Below, in pieces: positions 22,100 through 34,440 of a DNA stretch of 64,000 bases. The DNA is taken from the NCBI GenBank assembly GCA_016946835.1, contig JACVTC010000130.1, positions 118,501 through 182,500 of the forward strand, written 5' to 3'. This stretch comes from Neocallimastix lanati (nom. inval.) (taxonomy: Eukaryota > Neocallimastigomycota > Neocallimastigomycetes > Neocallimastigales > Neocallimastigaceae). The notes beneath the pieces were generated by a model. It was not told where the DNA came from. It was given only the letters and a program-made list of their open reading frames with translations, and did no database searches. Position 1 is the first letter of the stretch. Each line of letters begins with the position of its first letter. Both the position numbers and the translations under genes were made by a program.

Positions 22100-25000
22100 A
22101 TGTTTAATAATAGTAAAATTCATAAAGGCATAATTAAATTTATAATCTTATCTTTTTTTGCAGTTTTAGTAAAATCAAGTGACCGTTGTATTAATGCAGA
22201 CATTAATGTATGTTTAGGTTTGGAAAGTATACCAATTAGTAAATATAAAGTCTCAAAAATAAGATCTTTAGACTATTATTTAGATCCAAATGCAGAAATG
22301 AAAAGAGAAAGCTATCCAGATGAATTAGCTGTTACTATGCTTCAAGCGAAAGGTTTATGTAGCTATGGTGGTAGCACATTATATGTACCTGATATACCTG
22401 ATATTAGATATGCCCTTTCTTATAATTGTTATTATGCTTATAAGGAGTTACAATGTGATGATGAGGAAAAGGAAAAAACATCTTCAAAAATTAAAAAAAA
22501 TAAATTACCTACAATTTGTAAAAGGCAATGCTATGAATTTTACAACTCTATGGTCATTTTTCTAAATAATAATGATCTTTGTCCTTTTGTATTTTCAGAC
22601 GAATATGTCTCACCAAGTGATGTTTATCAAGCACGTGTTAATTTTACGGATAGAATGAGGGAAATTTGTGATGAAGCTGACGATTCTGATAATTGTTTTC
22701 TTATAGAGAGTGAAAAAAAAAGTTGTGGTGAGTAAATTTAAAAATAAAAAATAAAAAATAAGAAATAAAAGAATAAAAAATATAAAAATATAAAAATATA
22801 AAAATAAGAAATAAAATAATAAAATAATAAAAAATTAATCAATATTTATATATGTTATTATTATTTGTTAATCATTGTTGTATGTTTATATAATATTTGT
22901 ATATATTTTTCAAAAAAAAAAAAAAAAAAAAAAAAAAAACGCAGGTTTTACTAAAAAGCAATTAACTATAGATTATTGTTCTGAAAATCATGATACTGAT
23001 AATTGTTGTAACTTCTTTTATAAATCTCAAAAAGAAATTTATATTACAACTGATCAATCTATTCCAATTATTATTGGTATTTCTGTTTTTGCAACATTTT
23101 CAATTATTGGATCATTTTTTTCCTACCAATTTATTAAAGATATAAAAAGAGCAGAAAAGAAAAGAGCCTTACAAAGTGTTGAAAGACTTATCAATAAAAA
23201 CTTTAGTTCAGCAGCTCCCAGTATTAATAGTATTAGTTCTGGATCACAACAAAGTATTCCATTATCATTTACTACAAGTGATAGTAATATGACCAAAATA
23301 AATCACATTAATGGATCTTGTCCAAATATACCCATGATTTTAAATGATATTACTGGTCCTACTTCTTCAATTAATTCGCCTTCTCTAGTCTATCGTATAA
23401 ATCATAATAATAGTAATAATAATAATAATAGACATCGTAAGAATAAAAGTTCTTCTTTAGTAAATACAAATAAATATGCTTCACCTATTCTTAATACTCA
23501 AAGCTTCGGTAGAAACTTTAGATGGAAAAAGCGATCCTCATTGTCCAATAAAAGTGCTGGAAAAGAAAGTAAGAAAAAGAAAATTATTACCTCTTCTGAA
23601 GTTCAACAAATTTATCCAAGAACAATTAGTAGTAATGGAGATGAAACAAGTAGTTTTAGTAGTTCTAAATACTCCAATCGTTATCCTTGCAGTACACCAA
23701 ATAGTAATTACTCTAATTTAAATTTGAATCATGGTAATCATAATCGACAAAGTGATTCAAGTAGTCAAAAAGCAATATTGAATAAGATTCCTATCTCAAG
23801 AAAATCTTCTTCCCAAAAACTTTCCTATTCAAATAGTGTTAACCATTCTGCTTCCCAAGATATTGATGACATGTCCTATGATATCACTTGTGCCATGAAT
23901 GATTCTGTTGTAGAATCGATGGATTCTACACTTACTGTAGATAGTAATTTAACAGATGTAGGTATCAATCATGAAGATAGTTTTGTTAAGGAACAAGATC
24001 TTAATGAATCTAACGAAAGAAGATACCCAGCTAATCGTACTTATTATTCCAAACGTTCTGCTTCATTACATACTACACACAGTTTAGGTGATACGAGTAT
24101 TAGTAGTGTTAAAAAAATTAAAAAAATAAAACAACAAATTTTACAACAACAACAACAACAACAGCAACAACAACAATTATATCATCAACATTCCAACTCT
24201 ATTTCTCAAAGTTTTTATCTTCCGCCAAACAATACTCCACAACAATATAATTCACAACCACCTTATCCACCACCAAAACATTTATTTACTCCTCAGAGTT
24301 ATCATTCATCTCAAGGTGTACCTTACCAATCCGTTCCTCATTTAGCATTACCACCTATAGCTAATCCTCAAACTGTAACCCCACTTCCTCAACAATTTAG
24401 TTCTCAAGGATTAACCTCATCTTCTCAAAATATTATTATTCGACAAGCATCTGTTCTTCCTATTCCGTATCGTAATAAATCTCTTAAAAGTGAATCCTCA
24501 TCAACAAAATTACTCCCACGTAAGGTATCAGACCCTCAAATAAAAAGAAAACATTCACTTTCAGTTGCTGAAACTAAAAAATCCAAAAGTATTAATGAAA
24601 CAGATATTCCAGATATCTCTAATATCTCAGATTCAAATCAAAAATCAATTGACTATTCTACCAAAGAATATGAAGTATTAACCTCACCTTCCTCAGAAAT
24701 GAAATATGATTCAATTCATTCCTTTGAATCATTATCAAATAATAGCAATGATGACAGTAAAGGTAAGGATAATGTAAATTCAAATGTAAATATAAATGCA
24801 AACGCAAATGCAAATACAAATGCAAATACAAATGCAAATACAAATGTAACTACAAATGCAAATACAAATACAAATGCAAATACAAATGTAACTACAAATG
24901 CAAATATAAATACAAATGCAAATACAAATGCAAATATAAATACAAATGCAAATATAAATACAAATACAAATACAAATGCAAATGCAAACACAAATACAAA

Positions 25001-25991
25001 TACAGATGTAAATGTAAATGATGATCCTAATTCTAATTCGTATCAAAATTCAAATTCAAATTCAAATTCAAACTCACAAATAATTGCAAATAATTTAACT
25101 AATATTTCAAAAATAAGTGACATTCTTCCAAATAATATTACATCAAATGGTGAATTATTAACTCCATCATTAGGAGAAATTACTTCTTTTGATGATACTA
25201 TTAATCAAATAATAGAAAAATCTAACTCCTCAAAGGGAGAATCTTCATTTACAAATAATTTAGTCTCAACTTCGCCAAAATTTAATCACATTAAAAGGTA
25301 TTCAAATAAATCAGATTCATCTAAAAAGGATTCATTATCATCATCAAATATTAAAAAATGTAATTCAACTCCAACTCCACCTCCAACTTCAATTTTAAAG
25401 AAAAGTAATTTCTCAAGATATAATCGACCAGAATATAATATGGAAACGGAAGGAAATAAATATTTAATGGAAAATGAAAAAGACATAGTAAATAATAGTA
25501 TTAATGATAATAATATTATTAGCATTAGTAAAAATAATAGTAAAATTAGTAAAAGTAGTAATAATAGTAATAATAGTAGTAATAAAACAATAAAATCAAT
25601 TTTAAAAAACCGATTTATAAAATCAACAAATAATGATACACATAAAGTATTAAATAGTAATGATAATGATCATACTTTTAATGATGATGATGATTATAAT
25701 CATACTGATATTGGTACTCTTTCAAAAAATGAAATTGAAAGAGGATCTTCGCAACAACAAAAAATGATCAATAAAGATAGATTTTCCTCAAAATTAGGAA
25801 CTTATGTCTTTAAAGCGGTTAAATCCTTTTATCCTAATGAATATTCAAAAGACTTGAAAGTATTACCTGGTATGACATTTAAAATTTTAGAAGATGTAGA
25901 AATTAATGATTTCTGGGTTTATGTTGAAAATATTGAAACTGGTGAAAAAGGAAATATACCCATCAACTGTTTAGCTATTAAAGAATATTAA
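22100..25991 (+). CDS. Membrane protein: Cys-rich ectodomain, TM, SH3
   Basis: Two exons, 22100-22727 and 22945-25991, joined in frame (G|GT codon), give 1224 residues. Residues 1-26 are a signal peptide. Residues 30-231 hold 14 cysteines; the pattern C110YYAYKELQC119, LPTIC140KRQC144 and LC161P resembles the Frizzled-like cysteine-rich domain also present in Mid1. One transmembrane helix spans about 249-272, with basic residues after it (type I topology). The cytosolic part is long and Ser/Asn-rich, with a poly-Gln run near 604-622 and an Asn-Ala-Asn-Thr repeat near 821-902. The last 64 residues (about 1161-1224) are an SH3 domain (FKAVKSFYPNEYSKDLKVLPG, FWVYVENIETGEKGNIP), which normally binds proline-rich ligands. 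The layout recalls yeast Fus1-like surface adaptors; a sensing or polarity role is only a guess. Confidence 0.85.
22728..22944 (+). other. Intron of the SH3 membrane protein gene
   Basis: 217 bp, donor GTGAGT, acceptor GCAG. About 26 A residues lie immediately before CGCAG, where a pyrimidine tract would be expected. Splicing joins Cys209 to the downstream Cys-rich segment in frame, whereas reading through meets a stop at 22733. Confidence 0.85.
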
Positions 25992-26219
25992 TAAATAATA
26001 ATAATAATAGACAAAAATGAAATAAGTAATATTAATATAAAAATAATATTTGTATAATAAATAATTAAAATAAATATAGTTTATTTATATGATATATTGA
26101 TTATTATCTATTTATTTATTTATTTATTTGCTTATTTATTTATTTATTTATTAATATAATTTACTAATATATATATATTATTTATTTGATTTTATTTAAA
26201 TATTTATTGAATGATAGAT

Positions 26220-26261
<42 letters not shown>

Positions 26262-26327
26262 TTAATAATAATAATAAAAAATAAAACTTAACAATTACCT
26301 AAACTTTTATTATCAAGAAATGATAAT

Positions 26328-26374
<47 letters not shown>

Positions 26375-26396
26375 CCTCCTCCTCTTCTCTTTCTCA

Positions 26397-26433
<37 letters not shown>

Positions 26434-26498
26434 AATCACTATCTTAACATCACTTAACATTATTTATATTAGACAATCTTAACATTAATACAATTTTC

Positions 26499-26538
<40 letters not shown>

Positions 26539-26622
26539 AGATATATGCACACATTTTCATAAAAAAAAAATAATTTTTTTTTATTTTATGACAATTTGAC
26601 CATTTATCAATTATTAACAATT

Positions 26623-26663
<41 letters not shown>

Positions 26664-26921
26664 AGAAGAAGAAAAGAAAGAAAGAAAAGAAAAGAAAAGA
26701 AAAAAAAAGTAAAAAAAAAAAAAAATAAAAAAAAAAAAAAAAAAAGGAAAAAGAAAAAGAAATACTTTGAAAATTTTAATTATCTAATCTAAAGTTATTT
26801 ATTTAAAAAAATATAGAATTGAAATTTTAATCTATAAAAAATTTTAAAGAAGTAATACTATTTATTATTTAAAAAAAAAAAAAAAAAAAATAGATATATT
26901 TTAAAAATGTAGTACTATTTA

Positions 26922-26952
<31 letters not shown>

Positions 26953-27211
26953 ATTATTTAATTTATTTAATTCTTATTTATAGCTATAAATAAATTATTT
27001 AAAAAAAAAAATAAATAAATAAAAATAAAATAAAATATATAAATATATAAATATATAAATAAATACATAAATACATAAAACCAATAAATAAAAATAAATA
27101 AAAAAAAAAAAATAATAAAAAGTTTTTTAAAATTCAATTTATAATATTATTATTGTTGTTTGTTGTTGTTAGTATTAGTATTATTAGTATTATTATTATT
27201 TATTATTATTA

Positions 27212-27259
<48 letters not shown>

Positions 27260-27300
27260 TATTATAATTATTATTATTATTTATTATAATTATTATTATT
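25992..27300. other. Homopolymer-rich intergenic DNA
   Basis: Between 26220 and 26745 at least six A or T runs of 25-43 bases follow one another, with a GAAAA-rich stretch at 26661-26760. An ATT microsatellite lies at about 27160-27298. No gene was seen. Confidence 0.7.
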
Positions 27301-27350
27301 TTTGGACCTACCGTTGTTAAGAAATATGTTCAACGTCGGAAAACTAATAC
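27301..27350 (+). mobile_element. Tiny LINE 3'-coding fragment
   Basis: GACCTACCGTTGTTAAGAAA and the following CAACGTCGGAAAACTAATACG match the LINE at 57505-57545 (GACCTACCGTTGTCAAGAGC and so on). Flanks are simple repeats, so only about 50 bases of the element can be recognised. Confidence 0.65.
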
Positions 27351-27550
27351 GCATAAAAAAATTTAAAGAAGTAATACTATTTAACTATTTACTTTTTAAA
27401 AAAAAAATTTTTTTTTTTATTTTTTGATTGTAGACTCGAAAAGAAATTAAAAAATAAAGGTACAGCTTTAATATCTTAAATTGATGATGGGGATATATTT
27501 CCATCTATAAAAACATTTTAAAGCTTATAAATAAAAATTAAAAATAATAA

Positions 27551-27581
<31 letters not shown>

Positions 27582-27655
27582 TATTATTTCTTTCTTTTTT
27601 TTTTTTTTTTTTCCTTTAATGTAATCAAGAAAAAGAGTTTAAAATAAGCAAATAC

Positions 27656-27692
<37 letters not shown>

Positions 27693-28620
27693 TCAAAGGT
27701 CTAGAGTTATTCTATAGAGTTATTACCTTCCTTTTTTTTTGGTTAGGGTTAAATCCCCCTAAGGACAAGTAAAGTCATGCTTTGAAGTTTTTGAAGTTAA
27801 TGATTTTTATTTTATTTCAATTTCTATTTCAATTTCAATTTCAGTATCAAATACTTAGTAATATTTTTTTTCTTCTTTTTATATATATATATATATATAT
27901 AACTCATTTTATTATCTCATTTTCATATAAATATAAGGAATTCTTCAATATTAATTGCTCTTCTTTTTTTTTTTTTTTTTGTTGTTGTTAAATAGAAATA
28001 GAGTTAAAATATTGTCTTTATTTAAATTATTATTAAATAAAGTTTGGGTTTTTTTTTTTTTTTTTTTAATATCAAAAATTATTATTATTTTCAAATATTA
28101 CAACAATCAAAAATATTATAATTATTTAAATTATTATTAATTAAGGTTTAATTTTTGATTTTCCTTAATATTAATTGGAATTATTTTATTTAAATTATTA
28201 ATTGAAGTTTGATTTTCTTTTTAATATATTATTTTTAATGGGAAATATTTTATTTTAATTTAGAATATTATAAATTAAGGTTTGATTCATTTTTTTTCAA
28301 TAATTTATTATTAATTTTTTTTTTGTTTTTGTTGTTATTGTTTGTTATTTAAATTATTTTTTATTAAGTATTTAAAAAGTTATTTTTTTTTTTTTTTTTA
28401 AATCAGTATTAAATTTTTACTAAAAAAAAAAAAAAAAAAAAATTCTGAAAAATTATATATAGAGGTGAAAATGTATAAACTTTAATTATTTATTATTTAT
28501 TATTATTATTTTTATTACTTTTTTTTTTTTGTTTTAAACTACATATGAAGAAGGAAGTTATAGAAAAGAGCATAAAGTTATTAATATTTAGATATCTGAC
28601 AAATTTGTTATCATTTAGGT
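27351..28620. other. AT-rich intergenic DNA
   Basis: Long A run at 27658-27690, (TA)n tracts at about 27560-27583 and 27879-27900, T runs. A G+C-richer patch at 27691-27780 could not be assigned. No gene was seen. Confidence 0.55.
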
Positions 28621-28622
28621 TT

Positions 28623-28810
28623 AAAAAATCTATTGATAACTCTTTCGTCATTTTTTTTTATCATCATGGATGGACATCTCTAACAAGTCTATTGATAACT
28701 TTTAGTCATTTTTTTTTATTATTATCATGGATGATCATATCATGTTTGAAAAATTCATTGATAACTCTTTGTCTTTTTTTTTTTTTATCATGGATGGTTT
28801 TAATAAATAA
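28623..28810. repeat. Three tandem repeats of about 62 bp with T tract
   Basis: Each unit has TCTATTGATAACTCTTT, a T run, then ATCATGGATGG (start near 28623, 28684, 28748). The 106-codon frame across it (28545-28865) is explained by the repeat, not by a gene. Confidence 0.8.
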
Positions 28811-28925
28811 TTTAAATTATCTTTTAAAACTTCTTCCTCCATTGGTATCAGGATCGTCATTGTAGATATGAACAATTCCTGTTATTATTAAAAATTTAGA
28901 TGAAATGTTCCACTCATTCTCTAAA

Positions 28926-29075
<150 letters not shown>

Positions 29076-30520
29076 CAATGAAATAATTTAATTGACCTCC
29101 TTTTTTTTTTTTTTTTTGCAAACAATTACCTATATTTTTTTTTTGTTGGTTTTTTGTTTGTTTGTTTTACTATTACTCAGTCTTCACAATCATTATAATT
29201 ATTAATCATTATAAAAGCAATCTTATTATTAAAAGTCTTACACAATTATTATTATTATTATTATTATTATTATTGTTATTATTACAACTAATGGTTTTAC
29301 TGTTATTATTTCTATTATTGTTATTGATATCTCAATTATTATAATAATACTGTTATTATTTATTCATTTATTTATTTATTTATTATTTTATTTAAAATTA
29401 ATACTCTTACTCAACCCTCATTATTTTTTTTTAAGTTTTTATTCTTAAAAAAGTAATTAAAGATTCATCTAATTATGTCTAAAAAAAAAACAGTTAGATA
29501 TACTATTATATTAACCCTTCATACTCTATTAATTTAATAAATACCTATAAAATAAAAAAAATAATAAAGATATAAAAAATATATAAAAAAAAATATATAT
29601 ATATATATATATAAATAAATATACAATATATACCTATAGAAACAAATATTTTTTTTTAAAAAAAAAAAACCTTTAGTTGCTCTTGTTTTTGTTTTTACTC
29701 TAATCACTTTTCTTCAAAGTGCAACTTTTTTCTTCTCTTTAACTTAAAATATAAGTAAAAATACTAACTAACTGCACATATCAAATATCAAATAGTTAAA
29801 ATAACAAGGGGAATAAAAATTTAAAATTTAAAAATTAAAAATTTAAAAATTAAAAATTTAAAAATTAAAAATTAAACATTAAAAATTATAAATTAAAAAT
29901 TAAGCATTAAAAATTATAAATTAAAAATTAAAGATTTAAAACTTCATGCGCTATGAAGAAAAGCAATTTATATCTTTTGTTGGGTGTACACTCTTCCTCT
30001 CTCTTCTTTCATTACCCTGAAACCTCTCTCTTATTATATAATTCTATCATTTTAGTTGGAAAAAAAAAAAAAAATTTTTTTATTTTTTAATTTTAAATAT
30101 TAAAAATTAATAATTTATTATATATTTTTTTTCATATTTCTAATACTAAATGTAAAAGATAATTTTTTTTTTTTTTTTTCCACACATCATTCCAATTTCT
30201 TGGTTTTTTTTATATTTATCATAATGGTAAAGATCGTTAAAAAATTAGTTGTTATCTCTTGTCTCTTCATTTCACTTATTTTTTTTTATTGTATTTTTAT
30301 TTAATTTATTTATTACAAAATAACAAAAAAAAAAAAAAGGTGAATTACTTTTATAAAATTAATATTTAGAATCTTTTATTTTATTAAATATTTTATATAA
30401 AATATATAAATAAATAAATAAATAATAAAATAAAAAATTAATTAAATAAATATTATATTTCAGAATGTACACATCAACGTTTTATATTGATTCCTTAGAG
30501 TATTATGAGTCACAATTATG

Positions 30521-30568
<48 letters not shown>

Positions 30569-30660
30569 ATCAATTATTAATTTTTAATATTAAAAAAAAT
30601 GTTTTAATGATTCAAATTATTTTAAAATATAATTAATGATTCTTTTTTTTTATTAATGTT
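29076..30660. other. AT-rich intergenic DNA
   Basis: It holds an ATT tract at about 29240-29275, a degenerate AAATTTAAAAATTAAA array at 29820-29940, and an A run at 30522-30565. A patch at 29940-30060 is richer in G+C and includes a small hairpin CTTCATGCGCTATGAAG. No gene or RNA recognised. Confidence 0.5.
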
Positions 30661-30696
30661 TTAAAGAATGGCAAAAAATAAAAAAAAAAAAAAAGA

Positions 30697-30822
<126 letters not shown>

Positions 30823-31063
30823 CATATTGAAGAGAGTTCGAGAGTTCATCGACTTCGACAGATCATAAGGACAATGAATCGATCTCTTCTTATGAAGATG
30901 ATGGATCTAATAATAAAAACAATAAAAAAAAATCATCAATAATAAATATTATGGAAATATAATAAAATCTTTATATATATTTATATATATATATATATAT
31001 ATATGTTGAAATTAAAAATTTTAAATTAAAGTAAAAGATAATTTCTTAGATGGGTATGAACCA

Positions 31064-31097
<34 letters not shown>

Positions 31098-31254
31098 TTT
31101 AATCGCCAATGATTTCAGATACTTTTATAGAAAATAGAAAAAAAAAAATTTTTTTTTTTTTTTTTTTTTCATTTTCAAAAGAGGAACAGAGAAAATTCAA
31201 ATAAAATACCGGAACAAGGCGATTTCCATCTCTTTATTCTAATAAATAGTTAAA

Positions 31255-31291
<37 letters not shown>

Positions 31292-31730
31292 CAGAAAATT
31301 CAAAAATTCGAATCAGGAAAATATTTAAATAGTTACGAGGATACAAGACTGCTTATAGGTATATAATTGAAAAATTAAAAAAAAAATTAAAATAATAAAA
31401 AAAAAAAAAAAAAAAACTGTTTCGATCCACACTCTGGGACAATCACTTTTTAAAATATTCTAGAATATAAGAAAAAAAAAATAAATTATTAATCTTAAAA
31501 AGTTAAATTTTAACAATGACTGTATATTCAATATATTAATGACTTTAAACAATCATTTTTTTTTTTTTTAATTTATTGCCTTCATTTTTATATTGTTCAA
31601 AAAATAAATCTTTTAATGAAGAGGTAAACCTTTTATAGGCCCTGTAAATGAATTTAGATAAAAAAAAAATAATAATAAAAAAAAAAAAAATTTGGTAGAA
31701 ACTCACCACCACCAATTTTATAATAATGAA

Positions 31731-31761
<31 letters not shown>

Positions 31762-32405
31762 TAAAATCTAAAAATAAAATTTATAATTGATTTAAATTTT
31801 AATAATATACATAGAAGTCAAAAGGAAAAAAGAAATAATGATAATAGTAATAATAATAAAAATATTATAATAAAGAATTTTTAATAATAAAATTTATAAT
31901 GATTATTACTATCAGGTATGCAGAATTATGGGTCACTCTACTGACCATTGTTACTATAATCTTTTAATTAAGGAAAATAATAAATCATAATGATAATAAC
32001 AATAAAAAAAATTATATATATATTAATAATAAAAATTAAAAAAATTCTTCTAAAGGATAAAAGAAAGTAAAAATAATTATCACTCTACTAAGATCATTGA
32101 TAATAATAACAATAATAATTGTAAAAAAAAAAATAATAATAAATAATATTACTATCAATAATTTTTTTGAAGATAATGATGACAATACAGATGAATTATA
32201 TATATATATATATATATATTAATTTCATAAGAAATTTTTCAGTCATTCAAAAAACTATAATAACATAATTAAAAAAAAAAAAAATAAAAATAAAAAAAAT
32301 GCTACTACTGATACAAAAAAAAATCACAAAATGACAATGACAAAAAAAAAAAAATGCCACCACTAATACAAAAAAAAAAAAAAATTAGTTAATTAAAAAA
32401 AAAGG

Positions 32406-32439
<34 letters not shown>

Positions 32440-32444
32440 TTTTT

Positions 32445-32592
32445 TTTTTTTTTCTCCTCTTTTCCTCTCCTCTTCAAATATTGTCACTACCCCTATGCAA
32501 TTAGTTTAATTTTTTTTTTTTTTCCTCCTCCTCTTTTCCTCTCCTCTTCAAATAATGTCACTACTAAACCTATAGAATTAGTTTAATTTTTT
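32445..32592. repeat. Direct duplication of about 75 bp
   Basis: CTCTTTTCCTCTCCTCTTCA, then AATATTGTCACTAC and AATTAGTTTAATTTTT recur in the same order at 32455-32512 and 32525-32590 with small changes. Confidence 0.85.
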
Positions 32593-32948
32593 TTTTAGAT
32601 ATCCTCGATAAACAAAACATCTTTTTATAATAATAATGATTTCAATCTATTATCATTACTATGTTATGTTAAACTTTTTTTTTTTTTTCCTTTAATGATT
32701 TTTGATTTTTTTCAAAAAAAAAAAAAAAAAAAAAAAAAAAATTAAATTTCATAAATTTATTTTTATTATTTCAATTAATAAATTAACTTTGATAATAATG
32801 GTTATAAATAAAAAAAAATTTTTTTTTTTTTTTTTTTTTTCATTCCGTTCCTTATAAAACAACACCCCCAAGCAAAAAATGGTCTTGTTGAACGGTTAAA
32901 TCAAACTCTTTAAAAATAGTTACTCCCCTGGTCTACTTTTTTTTTTTT

Positions 32949-33572
32949 ACTTAACTCAATTAACCTTCCTTTTTTTTTATAAATTATAAAATAAATTTTT
33001 TTTTTTTTTTTTTACATAACTCAGTTAACCTTCCTTTTTTTTTATAAATTATTAAATAAATTTTTTTTTTTTTACTTAACTCAGTTAACCTTCCTTTTTT
33101 TTTTTATAAATTATAAAATAAATTTTTTTTTTTTTTTACTTAACTCAGTTAACCTTCCTTTTTTTTTTTATAAATTATAAAATAAATTTTTTTTTTTTTT
33201 ACTTAACTCAGTTAACCTTCCTTTTTTTTTTTATAAATTATAAAATAAATTTTTTTTTTTTTTTACTTAACTCAGTTAACCTTCCTTTTTTTTTTATAAA
33301 TTATTAAATAAATTTTTTTTTTTTTACTTAACTCAGTTAACCTTCCTTTTTTTTTTTATAAATTATAAAATAAATTTTTTTTTTTTTTTTTACTTAACTC
33401 AGTTAACCTTCCTTTTTTTTTTTATAAATTTTAAAAAAAAAAATTCTTTTTTTTTTTACTTAACTCAGTTAACCTTCCTTTTTTTTTTTATAAAATATTT
33501 TTTTTTTTTACTTAACTCAGTTAACCTTCCTTTTTTTTTTTATAAATTATAAAATAAATTTTTTTTTTTTTT
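32949..33572. repeat. Ten tandem repeats of about 62 bp with T tracts
   Basis: The core ACTTAACTCAGTTAACCTTC recurs at 32949, 33014, 33074, 33138, 33201, 33265, 33326, 33392, 33458 and 33510. Each is followed by a T run, TATAAATTATAAAATAAA and a second T run. Copies differ mainly in run lengths. CAGTTAAC includes the palindrome GTTAAC. Confidence 0.95.
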
Positions 33573-33687
33573 TAGGATTCCGCCTTACTTTGAGTGTGTA
33601 TGCCGCTTTATCTTTATAATTTTTTTTAAACCCACAATGAAAGTATCAGAATTAAAAATTCCAAATGAATTATTATTATTTTTTTTT

Positions 33688-33905
33688 AATAAACCGATAG
33701 ATATATCTCATTTTAAAAAAAAAAAAAAAAAAGTTTTTTCTTTTTTTTTAATAGACCTATAGATATATCTCATCTTTAAAAAAAAGTTTTTTTTTTTTTT
33801 AATAGACCTATAGATATATCTTATCTTAAAAAAAAAAAAAGTTTTTTTTTTTTTTAATAAACCGATAGATATATCTTATCTTAAAAAAAAAGTTTTTTTT
33901 TTTTT
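33688..33905. repeat. Four tandem repeats of about 56 bp with A and T tracts
   Basis: The core AATARACCKATAGATATATC starts near 33688, 33750, 33801 and 33856. Each is followed by an A run, a G and a T run, so A and T tracts could pair within or between units. Confidence 0.9.
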
Positions 33906-34333
33906 CCTCGGAATGTAAAACCTTTTTTTTCCCATAATAAATAATCATAAAAATAGTAAAAAAAAAAAAAAATTCGATAAATAATACCTAAATCTACCTT
34001 GGGTATTTTTCTTAGAGGCACATGTTTCTGACTCACTTGGTTATATTTATAAGATATTAGGCACTTTGACTAATTCTATGGTTTACTTTAACTTCAAGAG
34101 ATGTTTACTATCTTCTCTAATAATATATTTATTGATTCCATTATTGATTTCAAGGATTTTTTAATTGACAAGGGGGAGAAAATAATAGTGATAACGTTAC
34201 TAATAATATTCATTCATAATTAAATAATTCTTCAGATAGCAATTATAATAACAATAATAATAATTATAGTTGCAATAATAATGACAATAACAACAACAAT
34301 AATAATAATACTAATAATAATAACTATAATAAA

Positions 34334-34368
<35 letters not shown>

Positions 34369-34440
34369 TGATATTCATAATAACAATGATAATATTAATA
34401 ATAATGATAATAATAAAACCATTTAATAATAATGATAATA

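Larger units (their letters stand above)
30823..34440 (+). pseudogene. Decayed copia-type retrotransposon
   Basis: Pieces in the right order, but scattered in frames and broken by A/T tracts. At 30841-30925 an acidic SSSTSTDHKDNESISSYEDD tract. At 31910-31951 YQVCRIMGHSTDHC, a CCHC zinc knuckle with the first Cys mutated to Tyr. At 32840-32910 HSVPYKTT then, one frame over, PQAKNGLVERLNQTL, the integrase Glu region (HEFSVPYEPQQNGRIERLHG in the intact copy). At 33578-33655 and 33990-34165 pieces matching the integrase C-terminal part (LGIFLR, DSLGYIYKILGTLTNSMV). At 34180-34440 the Asn-rich hinge. No LTRs or RT found; the sequence is cut off where the element at 34441 begins. It belongs to a different copia family from the one at 13.3 kb. 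Confidence 0.7.

Noticed and set aside
24658-25046. Minus-strand frames of 61-91 codons inside the SH3 gene
   Set aside because: Mirror frames of the Asn-Ala-Asn-Thr repeat; the + strand frame continues through with SH3 at its end.
27741-27750. Telomere-like GGTTAGGGTT
   Set aside because: A single occurrence without tandem repetition; chance or decayed sequence.
28545-28865. 106-codon frame starting at an ATG
   Set aside because: Spans three 62-bp tandem repeats with T tracts; hydrophobicity is due to T runs and no homologue is recognised.
32949-33572. CRISPR-like regular repeats
   Set aside because: Units run head to tail with no unique spacers, only variable homopolymers; the genome is eukaryotic.
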